This document shows positions 8,439 to 17,444 of a DNA stretch of 64,000 nucleotides, piece after piece. The notes beneath the pieces are model-generated. The model saw nothing but the letters and a program-made list of their open reading frames with translations, was not told where the DNA came from and did not search any database. Position 1 is the first letter of the stretch; each line of letters begins with the position of its first letter. This DNA is from Humibacter sp049446075. GTDB lineage: Bacteria > Actinomycetota > Actinomycetes > Actinomycetales > Microbacteriaceae. The stretch spans positions 2,637,011 to 2,701,010 of the forward strand of contig NZ_JBMSEB010000001.1 in NCBI RefSeq assembly GCF_049446075.1, read 5' to 3'. Position numbers and translations under genes: made by a program.

Positions 8439-9818
8439 ATGACCGCCCGTCACCGCTTGCTCGCTGCCGCATCGATCGCATTGGTCACAGCAGGCCTGCT
8501 CGCCGGATGCAGTTCCGGATCGTCCAGTGGTTCCGACTCGTTCACGAAGAACTCATCGGGAACGCTCAAGGCGTGGGCCTTCGACAACGCCGACGATGTC
8601 GGCAAGGCCAGGTTGGCCTACGCGAAGAGCCATCTGCACGGCGTCACCATCGGCCTCGACCAGACGACCTTCGACGCGCAGAAGTTCACGACTCGAGTGG
8701 CAAGCGGCAATGTTCCCGACGTGGTTCAGATGGACGCCCAGTTCGTCGCCACCTATGCCGCACAAGGACTCATCACACCGCTGGACAAGTGCTACAGCGT
8801 GCACGACGTGTCGCCTGCGAGCACGTTCTATCCGTCGGTGAAAGACGACGTCAGCTACAACGGCCACATCTGGGCCGTTCCGCAGTTCTACCAGCCGCCC
8901 GCGATCCTCCTGAATACGCGTGTGATGGACAAGGCGGGCGTGAAGGCGGAAGCGATCGACACGTCGAAACCCGATCAGCTCGTGGCCGCCATCAAGAAGA
9001 TGTACGTCGCCAATGGCGGCAAGCCGGTCACGATGGGATTCGACCCGGTGGCATCCGGTCAACCGGGGCTGTGGATTCTCGGCTACGGCGGGCAGATCAT
9101 CGACAGTTCGGGAAAGCCGACCCTCGATGACCCGAAGAACGTCAAGGGCCTGCAGGTGCTCAAGCAGATCTACGACGCCCAGGGCGGCTACGCGGCAGAC
9201 AAGAGTTTCAGCGACACGTTCGACACGTTCGGCAAGAAGAACCAGTTCGTGACCGACCAGGTCGGAGCCCAGGTCGACAACCAGTGGTACGTCAACGTGC
9301 TCACGCCGTACATGAAGGAGGTGCAGATCAGCGCCGTTCCGTTCTACGACTCGGACGGCAAGCCGTTCACCGTCAGCAGCGGCACCGCGTTCGTGATTCC
9401 GGCTGGTGCCAAGAACAAGGACGCCGCGTGCGCGTGGGCCCTCTCGCTCGACAGCATGGGTGCGTGGAAGGCTGCAGCAGCTGCACGCGCCGACACTCTC
9501 AAGAAGACGCCGGGAGCCGTCAACACCGGCCTCTTCACGGGATCCCCGGCCGCTGACAAGTACGTGCGGCAGACCTACGTGAAGTCCAGCGGCGACAGCG
9601 GCTTCGACAAGGCCATCTCGACCTACTACGACGTGGTCGGAAACGGCAAGTCCATCGGCACCTCACCGGCGGGCCAGCAGATCCAGACCGAGCTCCAGAA
9701 CGCGCTGCAGTCGGCGCTGCTCGGGTCGAAGTCACCGGCGGCCGCCCTGAAGGATGCCCAGACCGCCGCGATGACCGCTTACCGGCAGGCGGTCAAGAAC
9801 TCGTCACCGAGCAAGTGA
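8439..9818 (+). CDS. ABC transporter sugar-binding lipoprotein
   Basis: A 459-residue extracellular solute-binding protein of family 1 (carbohydrate uptake). The signal peptide ends in a lipobox (TAGLLAGC, Cys near residue 25) followed by a Ser/Gly linker, so it is a membrane-anchored lipoprotein. The N-lobe has DVVQMDAQFVATYAAQGLI, typical of maltose/multiple-sugar binding proteins, and the hinge region has AVPQFYQPPAILLNT. The ATG at 8439 is chosen because it has a ribosome binding site and a proper signal peptide; the reading frame extends upstream without either. It is the first gene of a three-gene operon whose ATPase is not encoded here, so a shared MsiK-like ATPase is presumed. Confidence 0.93.
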   Translation: MTARHRLLAAASIALVTAGLLAGCSSGSSSGSDSFTKNSSGTLKAWAFDNADDVGKARLAYAKSHLHGVTIGLDQTTFDAQKFTTRVASGNVPDVVQMDAQFVATYAAQGLITPLDKCYSVHDVSPASTFYPSVKDDVSYNGHIWAVPQFYQPPAILLNTRVMDKAGVKAEAIDTSKPDQLVAAIKKMYVANGGKPVTMGFDPVASGQPGLWILGYGGQIIDSSGKPTLDDPKNVKGLQVLKQIYDAQGGYAADKSFSDTFDTFGKKNQFVTDQVGAQVDNQWYVNVLTPYMKEVQISAVPFYDSDGKPFTVSSGTAFVIPAGAKNKDAACAWALSLDSMGAWKAAAAARADTLKKTPGAVNTGLFTGSPAADKYVRQTYVKSSGDSGFDKAISTYYDVVGNGKSIGTSPAGQQIQTELQNALQSALLGSKSPAAALKDAQTAAMTAYRQAVKNSSPSK

Positions 9819-10810
9819 TGTCCGGCGTGCAGGCAGCGCGCCCGGTCACCGCGCACCCCCGGCGCTCCTCGACGCGCCATCCTCGCGGCGCGGATGCTCC
9901 CACCAAGCGCCGCTCGAGGCTCCGGCGCCGTGAAGCGGTGGCCGGACTCCTCTTCATCAGCCCCTGGATCGTCGGCTTCCTGGTCTTCACCGCCGGCTCG
10001 ATGATCTACAGCCTGGTGATCTCGTTCACGAACTACAACCTCGCGACGGGCGCGACCACACCGGCGGGCATCGAGAATTACCAGGAACTGTTTCAGGATC
10101 CGAAGATCGCGCTGTCGCTCGGCAACACGCTCTACTACGCGGTGCTCGCCGTGCCGCTGGAGATCCTGTTCGCCCTAGGGCTCGCGTTGATCCTCAGCAA
10201 GGTGGGAAGAGGGTCGGCGTTCTTCCGCACCGTCTTCTATTTGCCGAAGATGACGCCCATCGTGGCGACGGCATCCGTGTTCCTGCTGCTGCTGAACGGC
10301 AACACGGGTGCCATCAACCAGTTGCTCGGGGCATTCGGCATCCGCGGTCCGCAGTGGCTCGTCGACCCGCACTGGGTCATCCCGTCGATCGTCATCATGA
10401 CGTTGTGGGGTGTGAGCGGCACCATGGTGATCTTCCTGGCCGCGCTCAACAACGTGCCGCGCGACCTGTACGAGGTCGCCTCGCTCGATGGCGCCGGTCC
10501 TGTCCGGCAGTTCTTCACCATCACGGTTCCGATGATCTCTGGAGCCATCTTCTTCAACGTGGTGGTGCTGACGATCGCCGCGTTCCAGGTGTTCGACCAG
10601 GCCTACCTGTTGTTCTGGCGCGACCAGACGAACGCCTCGCCGAGCTCTTCGCTGTTCTACGCCGTGTACCTGTTCCAGCAGGCGTTCAGGCAGTTCGACT
10701 TCGGATTCGCGTCGGCGATGGCTTGGTTGCTGTTCCTGATCATCATGGCGATCACGCTCGTGCAGGTGAAGATCAGCAACAGATTCGTCTACTACGAGGG
10801 AGACCGCTGA
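9818..10810 (+). CDS. Sugar ABC transporter permease (MalF-like)
   Basis: A 330-residue inner-membrane permease with about six membrane segments beginning near residue 40 (AGLLFISPWIVGFLVF). The EAA-type cytoplasmic loop that docks the ATPase is present near residue 220 (YEVASLDGAGPVRQFFTIT). It overlaps the binding-protein stop (TGATG at 9816-9820); a GTG at 9815 is an equally close alternative start. The N-terminal 35 residues are basic and likely cytoplasmic. It pairs with the next permease to form the channel for an unidentified sugar. Confidence 0.92.
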   Translation: MSGVQAARPVTAHPRRSSTRHPRGADAPTKRRSRLRRREAVAGLLFISPWIVGFLVFTAGSMIYSLVISFTNYNLATGATTPAGIENYQELFQDPKIALSLGNTLYYAVLAVPLEILFALGLALILSKVGRGSAFFRTVFYLPKMTPIVATASVFLLLLNGNTGAINQLLGAFGIRGPQWLVDPHWVIPSIVIMTLWGVSGTMVIFLAALNNVPRDLYEVASLDGAGPVRQFFTITVPMISGAIFFNVVVLTIAAFQVFDQAYLLFWRDQTNASPSSSLFYAVYLFQQAFRQFDFGFASAMAWLLFLIIMAITLVQVKISNRFVYYEGDR

Positions 10811-11769
10811 TGGCTGTGGAGCAGGTCGCCCAGACCGCGGTGACGGCATCCGCTCTCGAGCCTTCTCGGAAGCGACGGGCGAACACCATTTCGACGAGCC
10901 CGGTCTTCACGAAGGGGCACGTGAGCGTTGGCAGGCTCATCGGCAAGATCGTGCTGTGGATCCTCCTCATCGGCTTCACCTGCTTGTTTCTGTACCCGTT
11001 CGCGTGGCTGCTCGCCGCGAGCCTGAAGCCCCGAGACGAGGTGTTCGACAACTCCCTCATCCCCGCGACCTTCAGCCCGCAGAACTATGCGGAGGTGTGG
11101 GGGCAGCTGCCCCTTCTGTCGTGGATGGGGATCAGCATCGTGATCGCGCTGCTCGCCGCCGGGTTCGCGGCGATCTCGAGCTCAGTCGTGGCGTTCGGGT
11201 TCGCGTACTTTCGATTCCCGGGCCGCGGCGTGCTGTTCGCCATCGTGCTCGCCACCATGATGCTGCCGACCGCCGTGACGATGGTGCCGCAGTACCTCAT
11301 CTGGCGAAGCCTCGGGCTCGTGGGTACCTGGATTCCGCTGTTCGGTGCCAACCTGTTCGGCTCGGCGTTCTACATCTTCCTACAGCGCCAGTTCTTCCTC
11401 GGCCTGCCGCGCGAACTCTTCGAGGCCGCCCGCATCGACGGTGCGAGCTACTGGGGGCTCTTCCGGCGCATCGCCGTGCCGTTGTCGCTCCCGTCGTTCA
11501 TCATCGTGTTCCTGTTCGAGTTCCAGGCCAGCTGGAACAACCTGCAGGGCTCGCTCATCTATCTGAACGGCGGCAGCCCGTCGGGGTTCACGGTGCCGCT
11601 CGGCATCTCGTACGCCATGACCGTGTTCAGCCCGACGAACGGCGGCCACGGTGACTATCAGTACGTGATGGTCGCGAGCTTGCTCGTGACGATCCCGATG
11701 CTCATCCTGTTCGCGTTCGGCCAGCGGTTCTTCGTCGAGGGAGTAGCGACGCAGGGGCGCAAGGGGTGA
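10810..11769 (+). CDS. Sugar ABC transporter permease (MalG-like)
   Basis: A 319-residue permease of the MalG/CUT1 type with six predicted membrane segments starting near residue 50 (IVLWILLIGFTCLFLYPFAW). The ATPase-docking EAA loop reads LFEAARIDGASYWGLFRRI near residue 210. The ATG at 10810 overlaps the stop of the upstream permease (TGATG); the open frame continues upstream but only as a shadow of that gene. It completes the transporter cassette. The window encodes no ATPase next to it, as is common in actinobacterial CUT1 systems. Confidence 0.92.
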   Translation: MAVEQVAQTAVTASALEPSRKRRANTISTSPVFTKGHVSVGRLIGKIVLWILLIGFTCLFLYPFAWLLAASLKPRDEVFDNSLIPATFSPQNYAEVWGQLPLLSWMGISIVIALLAAGFAAISSSVVAFGFAYFRFPGRGVLFAIVLATMMLPTAVTMVPQYLIWRSLGLVGTWIPLFGANLFGSAFYIFLQRQFFLGLPRELFEAARIDGASYWGLFRRIAVPLSLPSFIIVFLFEFQASWNNLQGSLIYLNGGSPSGFTVPLGISYAMTVFSPTNGGHGDYQYVMVASLLVTIPMLILFAFGQRFFVEGVATQGRKG

Positions 11770-11803
11770 AGCTCGGTCGTATACGCACTGCGTGAGGAGG
11801 CGC

Positions 11804-14800
11804 ATGACGATCACCAACGGCGGGCACGATGTCCGCGGTCTGCTTCGTGAACTCGAGGGCGTGGATGCCGAGGTTCGTTTCGACGACGGCACCCGTGCCG
11901 CGTACTCGACGGATGCCTCGAACTACAAGCACGTGCCCATCGGCGTCGTGCTTCCGCGCACTGTGGATGCCGGTGCCGACGCCGTGCGGGCATGCTCGCG
12001 GTTCGACGTGCCCGTGCTCAGCCGCGGAGGCGGCACGAGTCTGGCCGGGCAGGCGTGCAACGAGGGCGTTGTGATCGACTGGTCGAAGCACTGCGACCGA
12101 CTGATCGAGGTGGGGCGGGCATCCAGAACCGCGGTCGTCGAGACCGGAATCGTGCTCGACGAGCTCAACCGCCAGGTGGCGTCGCTCGGCCTCATGTTCG
12201 GCCCCAAGCCTGCCACGCACTCGCACTGCACTCTCGGCGGCATGATCGGCAACAACTCGTGCGGTTCGTCGGCGCAGAAGTACGGCAAGACGGCCGACAA
12301 CGTGCGGGCACTGGAGATCCTCACCTACGACGGCGAGCGCATGTGGGTGCGACGCGACGACGACGTCGAGCGGGTGATCGCCGAAGGCGGCGCAAAGGGG
12401 CGACTGTACGAGGGGATGCGTGCCATAGCCGCGGAGTACGGCGAGGACGTGCGGCGACGGTTTCCGCGCATCCCGAGGCGAGTTTCGGGGTTCAACCTCG
12501 ACGCGCTGCTGCCAGAGAACGGGTTCGATGTGCCGTCGCTGCTCGTGGGAAGCGAGTCCACGCTGGTCACGGTGCTGCGCGCGGAGCTCGACCTTGTCGA
12601 GGTGCCGAAGGCGCGCACGTTCGTGGTGCTCGGTTACCCCACCATCGAGGACGCGGCGGATGCCGCTCCCGCGGCCGCGCGGTTCGACCCGATCGCCGTG
12701 GAGGGTATCGACGGGACGCTTGTCGGGTTCCAGCGCACGAAGGGGAAGAACCTCGACGCGCTCGACCTGCTGCCCGATGGCGACGGCTTCCTGATCGTGG
12801 AGGTTCCTGGCGACACGAAGGACGAGGCGGATGCGACGGCCGCGGCGATGATCGAGACGCTCACCACGGGGCGCATCCGCCCGGACGTGCGCAGGTTCGA
12901 TGATGAGGCGCAGCAAGACGGCATCCGCCGCGTTCGCGAGGCCGGGCTCGGAGCGGCCACCAACGTGCCCGGGCTGCCCGACATGTGGGCCGGGTGGGAG
13001 GACTCGGCCGTGCCGCCCGAGCGGTTCGGCGACTACCTGAGGGAGCTGCGCGCACTGCTCGACCGGTACGGGTACGCGCCCGTCGCGCGCTACGGGCATT
13101 TCGGACACGGATGCCTGCACATGCGCATCCCGTTCCCGTTCGACCAGGGAGAGGCGGGTGTCGACGAATTCCGCCGGTTCACGTATGACGCCGCGCAGCT
13201 CGTCGTGCGCTTCGGCGGCTCGTTCTCCGGTGAGCACGGCGACGGCCAGGCGCGGGCCGATCTGCTGCCCATGTTGTACGGCGACCGCGTGGTCGAGGCG
13301 TTCCAGCGGGTGAAGAGTCTCTTCGACCCACGCGGCCGCATGAACCCGGGAAAGATGGTCGACCCGCAGCCGCGCACCGAGGGGCTGCGGCTTGGTGATG
13401 GGTACGGGCCCAAGCAGACGGTTCAACTGCACTTCTCCTACCCGGACGACGACGGCCGGTTCTCCGCGGCCGCCCTGCGCTGCGTGGGCGTCGGCAACTG
13501 CCGCGGACACGGCGACGGCGTGATGTGCCCTTCGTACCGAGCGACGGGGGAGGAGGAACACTCCACGCGCGGCCGAGCTCGGCTGCTGTTCGAGATGATC
13601 GAGGGCACGTACCGCACCAACAGGGACACGCCCATCGACAAGGGCTGGCGCTCCCCTGAGGTGAAGGACGCGCTCGATCTCTGCCTTTCGTGCAAGGGAT
13701 GCAAGAGTGACTGCCCGGTCGACGTCGACATGGCCACGTACAAGGCCGAGTTCCTCTCGCACTACTACCAGCGCAGGCTTCGGCCGCTCGGCCACTACTC
13801 GATGGGATGGCTGACCGTCTGGGCACGCGTAGCCCACCTTGCCCCGCCGCTGGTGAACGCCGTGTCGCACGCGCCGGTGATCGGAGCCGTGGTGAAACGG
13901 CTCGCCGGCCTGGAGCCGCAGCGGCCGGCGCCGCGTTTCGTACGCACGCGCTTCCTCGACCGGCAGGCCGAGCGCGAGCGCGGCCGTCCGCCGCGGCAGG
14001 ATCCGGCGCCGCACGGCGACGTGGTGCTCTTCGCCGACACGTTCGGCGACAACTTCCAGCCGTCCGTGCTCGAGGCCGCGGTGGCAGTGCTCACGGATGC
14101 CGGCTATCGCGTTCGCGTGCCTGCACGGCGCTCCTGCTGCGGGCTCACCCTCATCTCGACCGGCCAGCTCTCGTCGGCGAGCACCATGCTGAAAGCCACG
14201 GCCGCGCAGTTGGCGTCGGAGCTGACGGACGGCGAGCGTCTCGTCGTGCTCGAGCCGAGTTGCCTTGCGGTGTTCCGCTCGGACGGACCCGAGCTGCTTC
14301 CCGGCGATCCGAACGTCGAACTGCTCAAGGAGCGGGCGGTCACGCTGGCCGAACTCCTCGCGGCGACCGACGGCTGGCGACCGCCGCAGGTGGGAGGGCG
14401 CGCCATCGTGCAGGAACACTGTCATCAGCACGCCGTGCTCGGCTTCGACGCGGAGCGGGGCATCCTGCGCGAAGCGGGCGTCGAGTTCGAGGAGCTGGAC
14501 GGATGCTGCGGCCTGGCCGGCAACTTCGGCTTCGAGCAGGGGCACCTCGCCGTCTCGGTCGCCGTGGCCGACCATGCGATGCTGCCCGCGCTACGGCGGG
14601 CATCGGCCGGCACCCGCGTGATCGCCGACGGGTTCAGCTGCCGCACGCAGGCGGATCAGCTCGGAGCGGACGAGCGCGGGCGCGGACCGCGAGCGCTGCA
14701 CCTTGCTGAGGTGCTGGCATCCGCTCTGCCTGCCGGGTACCTGCCGCGCAGGACCAAGCGCGACACCGTGCCGCGCCGGGTGCAGGACCAGGCGATGGCG

Positions 14801-14824
14801 ACACTGACCGGAAGGAAGTCGTGA
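11804..14824 (+). CDS. FAD and Fe-S dehydrogenase, YdiJ-like (D-2-hydroxyglutarate/D-lactate type)
   Basis: A 1006-residue fusion, close in length to E. coli YdiJ. The N-terminal half is a GlcD-type FAD domain: the PCMH pyrophosphate-binding segment RGGGTSLAGQA near residue 70, GMIGNNSCGSSA near 145, and the C-terminal FAD-oxidase cap with RYGHFGHGCLHMRIPF near 430. Then come ferredoxin-like cysteine clusters (CVGVGNCRGHGDGVMCPSYR near 560; CLSCKGCKSDCPVDVD near 630) and CCG-domain motifs (CCGLTLIS, DGCCGLAGNFGFE). It probably oxidises a D-2-hydroxy acid and passes electrons to the respiratory chain. The strong GAGGAGG site fixes the ATG at 11804. The PPC-domain gene overlaps its stop. Confidence 0.92.
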   Translation: MTITNGGHDVRGLLRELEGVDAEVRFDDGTRAAYSTDASNYKHVPIGVVLPRTVDAGADAVRACSRFDVPVLSRGGGTSLAGQACNEGVVIDWSKHCDRLIEVGRASRTAVVETGIVLDELNRQVASLGLMFGPKPATHSHCTLGGMIGNNSCGSSAQKYGKTADNVRALEILTYDGERMWVRRDDDVERVIAEGGAKGRLYEGMRAIAAEYGEDVRRRFPRIPRRVSGFNLDALLPENGFDVPSLLVGSESTLVTVLRAELDLVEVPKARTFVVLGYPTIEDAADAAPAAARFDPIAVEGIDGTLVGFQRTKGKNLDALDLLPDGDGFLIVEVPGDTKDEADATAAAMIETLTTGRIRPDVRRFDDEAQQDGIRRVREAGLGAATNVPGLPDMWAGWEDSAVPPERFGDYLRELRALLDRYGYAPVARYGHFGHGCLHMRIPFPFDQGEAGVDEFRRFTYDAAQLVVRFGGSFSGEHGDGQARADLLPMLYGDRVVEAFQRVKSLFDPRGRMNPGKMVDPQPRTEGLRLGDGYGPKQTVQLHFSYPDDDGRFSAAALRCVGVGNCRGHGDGVMCPSYRATGEEEHSTRGRARLLFEMIEGTYRTNRDTPIDKGWRSPEVKDALDLCLSCKGCKSDCPVDVDMATYKAEFLSHYYQRRLRPLGHYSMGWLTVWARVAHLAPPLVNAVSHAPVIGAVVKRLAGLEPQRPAPRFVRTRFLDRQAERERGRPPRQDPAPHGDVVLFADTFGDNFQPSVLEAAVAVLTDAGYRVRVPARRSCCGLTLISTGQLSSASTMLKATAAQLASELTDGERLVVLEPSCLAVFRSDGPELLPGDPNVELLKERAVTLAELLAATDGWRPPQVGGRAIVQEHCHQHAVLGFDAERGILREAGVEFEELDGCCGLAGNFGFEQGHLAVSVAVADHAMLPALRRASAGTRVIADGFSCRTQADQLGADERGRGPRALHLAEVLASALPAGYLPRRTKRDTVPRRVQDQAMATLTGRKS

Positions 14825-15267
14825 TGCAGTACAAGCAGGTGGGTGAGGATCCGCGCCGGTTCGCCGTGATTTTCGAGACCGGCGACGAGCTCCTCGGCGG
14901 GCTCGGCGCCTTCGTGAACGAACAGGGCATCGAGAGCGCGAGCTTCACGGCCATCGGCGCCCTGTCGTCGGTGCGGCTCGCCTGGTTCGACTGGGAGGCC
15001 AAGCAGTACCGGGTGTCCGTCGAGCTCGAGGAGCAGGTCGAGCTGGTGTCGCTCGTCGGCGACGTGGCCGAGAACGACGGCAAGCCCGAGGTGCACGCGC
15101 ATGTCGTCATCGCCAGATCGAGCGGAGACGCCCTCGGTGGCCACCTGCGTCACGCCATCATCCGGCCCACCTGCGAGGTGGTGCTCACCGAAACGGAGGA
15201 GCAGCTGCGCAAGCGCGTCGACCCGGAGTCCGGGTTGCCGCTCATCCGCGTGGACGCCGTGGGCTGA
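14824..15267 (+). CDS. PPC/DUF296 domain protein
   Basis: A 147-residue single-domain protein of the PPC (DUF296) family, a trimeric fold found alone in bacteria and fused to AT-hooks in plants. Characteristic pieces are FETGDELLGGLGAFVNE near residue 15, ASFTAIGALSSVRLAWFD near 40, and the conserved HAHVVIARSSGDALGGHL near 90 whose histidines often bind metal. It overlaps the dehydrogenase stop (TGATG, 14822-14826), so it is translationally coupled. It may support that enzyme, but no biochemical role is established that I know of. Confidence 0.88.
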   Translation: MQYKQVGEDPRRFAVIFETGDELLGGLGAFVNEQGIESASFTAIGALSSVRLAWFDWEAKQYRVSVELEEQVELVSLVGDVAENDGKPEVHAHVVIARSSGDALGGHLRHAIIRPTCEVVLTETEEQLRKRVDPESGLPLIRVDAVG

Positions 15268-15403
15268 GCGCGCTCGGCCCGCTCAGGTAAGCCCGGACCG
15301 GTGCGGTGCCTTGCATGCGGTCCCCGCGATCGGCGCTACCGTGATGATCGACGCTTTCCGCGGTGCAGGACGGGATCAGCGCCACACGAGTCGGGAGTCG
15401 ACC

Positions 15404-15865
15404 ATGGTCGCAGAGGAAGGCGTGCGCCAAAGCCCATGGCGCCGCGTCGTCCAGTGGGGTGGGCTGCTGATCGGCGCAGCAGCGGTGGCAGCGCTGATCG
15501 CCACCCACACCGGGTCATTAAGCGCATTTGTTCCATGGGCGATCGGCTCGAACAACATCGTCGTAGGGACGCCAACGTTCATTGCATCACGCGGGTTCGC
15601 GTCTCAGGCAGCGCTGAACGAGCATTTCAAACGCGACGGTGCAGACTTCAACGCCGTCTCGGCCGCGGCTTACGATTCGCTCGCACGGCAGTTCTTCCAG
15701 AACCGTCGCCTCTGGCAACGCAGCGACTTTGCCGGCACCATACGGCTCTACGACCCGCACACGAACACTTTCGGTTCGTACTCCAGCGGCGGGACCACGA
15801 TCAGCTATTTCAAACCAGAAGCGGGCACCGCCTACTGGGCAAGACTCACGGGCCAATCCGGATGA
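15404..15865 (+). CDS. Membrane-anchored protein with a BECR nuclease-toxin-like C-terminus
   Basis: A 153-residue protein with one or two hydrophobic segments near residues 16-45 and a soluble C-terminal domain of about 95 residues. That domain shows the order of motifs I know from BECR-fold (barnase/EndoU/colicin E5-D/RelE-like) toxin domains: an H in LNEHFKRDGADF, a helix SAAAYDSLARQFF, then TIRLYDPHTNTFG, and TISYFKP near the end. No immunity-like gene is adjacent. The ATG at 15404 follows GGGAG; an ATG at 15344 would add 20 residues but lacks a binding site. The family call is inference from pattern; a plain hypothetical membrane protein is the alternative. Confidence 0.5.
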   Translation: MVAEEGVRQSPWRRVVQWGGLLIGAAAVAALIATHTGSLSAFVPWAIGSNNIVVGTPTFIASRGFASQAALNEHFKRDGADFNAVSAAAYDSLARQFFQNRRLWQRSDFAGTIRLYDPHTNTFGSYSSGGTTISYFKPEAGTAYWARLTGQSG

Positions 15866-15910
15866 CGTCGGAATCGTGACGCACCCTTAAAGTTGCACGC
15901 CGAAGAAGGT

Positions 15911-15961
15911 TCACTTCGCCGGGCGGGGGTGATCGTCACTTCGCCGGGCGGGGTGTGATCG
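15911..15961. repeat. Tandem duplication of the 3' end of the CDF gene
   Basis: A 25-26 base unit that begins TCACTTCGCCGGGCGGGG and ends TGATCG occurs twice, at 15911-15935 and 15936-15961. The second copy contains the stop codon and last codons of the CDF exporter read on the minus strand; the first is an extra copy just past the stop. Confidence 0.85.
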
Positions 15962-17006
15962 TCACCTCGTCGAGGTTCGGGAGAGCAGCGACGAGGGCAT
16001 CGGCTGCTGTGCGGGCGATGCTGTCGGCGTCCTCCAGCGTCGTTGCCCCGCTACTGATGACGGCGTTGCCATGCAGGCGGTGCCCGATCCAGCGCAGTTG
16101 CAGGCGTTCGACATCCACCACACCCTCTACGTGCTGCAGTGCGTGCTCGGCCCGGGCGAGAAGTTCCGGTTCGATGCCGTCCATCAGCCGTCGGCCGATG
16201 CTGCGCACCGTTCCCCAGAGCAGGATCAGGATCGAGATTGCGATCAGCAGACCGATGACCGGGTCGGCGATCGGCAGCCCGAACAGTACGAAGATCGCGC
16301 CGGCGACGACCGACAGCGAGGTGAATCCGTCAAGGCGCGCGTGCACCCCGTCGGCCATCAGCGCGGCGGAGCCGATGCTGCGGCCGACACGGATGCGGTA
16401 GATGGCGACGATCTCGTTGCCTGCGAAGCCGATCAGCCCGGCGATGATCAACAGCCACGCGTTCCGGATGTCGACCGGATGGAAGAACCGGGTGATCGCC
16501 TCCCACCCGGCGACCACGGCGGAGAGGGCGACGACGAAGACGATGAACATGCCGGCGAGGTCTTCCGCTCGCCCGTACCCGTACGTATAGCGGCGTGAGA
16601 CGGCGCGCCGCGCCAGGACGAACGCGATCCAGAGGGGCACCGCGGTCAGGGCATCCGCGAAGTTGTGGATCGTGTCGGCCAGCAACGCTACCGACGCGGT
16701 GAAGACCACCACGAGCGCTTGCAGCACGGTCGTGCCCAGCAGCACGAACATCGAGATCTTCAGCGCACGAACTCCGGCTGCGTTGGCCTCCATCGCGTCG
16801 TCGATGGCATCTGCGGAGTCGTGCGTGTGCGGCACGAACATGTCGTAGAGGAATCCCCGGATGCCCCCGTGCGGGTGCGGGTGCGAGTGCGAGTGGTCGT
16901 GGTCGTCGTGGTCGTGTCTGTGCGGGCGGTCGTGGTGATGCGGATGGTCGTGGTCGTGCGGATGCTCGTGGTCGTGCGAGCGGTCGTGCACATCCGGATG
17001 CGTCAT
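15936..17006 (-). CDS. Cation diffusion facilitator metal exporter
   Basis: A 356-residue CDF family transporter that exports divalent metal in exchange for protons. The first 48 residues hold about 20 histidines, probably a metal-gathering loop. Six membrane segments follow, from about residue 80. The HxxxD and DxxxD-like metal sites are visible as LLADTIHNFADAL in helix 2 and LMADGVHARLDGF in helix 5. The C-terminal 80 residues form the usual cytoplasmic ferredoxin-like domain. It starts at 17006 inside the stop of the ArsR gene (ATGA), so the two are one operon. The metal is probably nickel or cobalt, judged by the KmtR-like partner. Confidence 0.92.
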   Translation of the reverse strand: MTHPDVHDRSHDHEHPHDHDHPHHHDRPHRHDHDDHDHSHSHPHPHGGIRGFLYDMFVPHTHDSADAIDDAMEANAAGVRALKISMFVLLGTTVLQALVVVFTASVALLADTIHNFADALTAVPLWIAFVLARRAVSRRYTYGYGRAEDLAGMFIVFVVALSAVVAGWEAITRFFHPVDIRNAWLLIIAGLIGFAGNEIVAIYRIRVGRSIGSAALMADGVHARLDGFTSLSVVAGAIFVLFGLPIADPVIGLLIAISILILLWGTVRSIGRRLMDGIEPELLARAEHALQHVEGVVDVERLQLRWIGHRLHGNAVISSGATTLEDADSIARTAADALVAALPNLDEVTITPRPAK

Positions 17007-17371
17007 GCGCTCTCGCCGTTCTGGGCGTGGTGGTGCCGTGGTACGCCGCCGAGCGAGTGTTCGGCCTGGAAGATGGCGTCGGAGACCAGCTGCTTCGCGT
17101 GCTCGTTCTCGAGACGGTAGAACACGCGTTGTCCGTGCTGCCTTGTCGCGACGATGCGCGCGAGCCGTAGCTTCGCCAGGTGCTGCGAGACCGCCGACGG
17201 CGGTTTGTCGAGGATGTCGGCGAGGTGGTTCACGGACAGCTCTTCGACGTCTCGCAGGGCCAGGATGATCCGCACCCTGGTCGCGTCGGCCAGCATCGAG
17301 AACACCTCGACGGCCAGCTCGACATACTGACTGTCGGGTTCGCGACCGCATATCGGCTTATCTGCATCCAT
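17003..17371 (-). CDS. ArsR/SmtB family metal sensor, KmtR-like
   Basis: A 122-residue winged-helix repressor. The DNA-binding helix reads LADILDKPPSAVSQHLAKLR and the wing GQRVFYRLENEH. The C-terminal part, FQAEHSLGG followed by PRHHH, closely recalls mycobacterial KmtR, whose Ni(II)/Co(II) ligands include the Glu-His and His-His pairs found at these places. KmtR also controls a CDF exporter, as here. The ATG at 17371 is preferred because the protein then starts like the family; the frame stays open to 17431, which would add 20 residues. An inverted repeat covers this start codon, suggesting autoregulation. Confidence 0.85.
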   Translation of the reverse strand: MDADKPICGREPDSQYVELAVEVFSMLADATRVRIILALRDVEELSVNHLADILDKPPSAVSQHLAKLRLARIVATRQHGQRVFYRLENEHAKQLVSDAIFQAEHSLGGVPRHHHAQNGESA

Positions 17372-17381
17372 ACGCAGATTA
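17358..17381. promoter_or_regulatory. Candidate operator of the KmtR-like repressor
   Basis: ATCTGC (17360-17365) and GCAGAT (17374-17379) are perfect inverted arms around 8 bases, with an extra partly matching base pair on each side. The arms flank the ATG at 17371 (minus strand). ArsR-family operators are AT-richer imperfect palindromes of this size. Confidence 0.5.
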
Positions 17382-17444
17382 AAAGGCAAATGAACGGGCA
17401 GGGCAAAGTTCGGGGACTTCGGGAGCCGCACGTGCGCTTCTTCA

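Noticed and set aside
11702..14575. A 957-codon open frame antisense to the YdiJ-like dehydrogenase
   Set aside because: Low-complexity Arg/His/Val-rich product without domains; the plus strand clearly encodes the enzyme.
16850..17000. A GTCGTG-rich simple repeat considered as a non-coding element
   Set aside because: It encodes the His/Asp-rich N-terminus of the CDF exporter in the correct frame.
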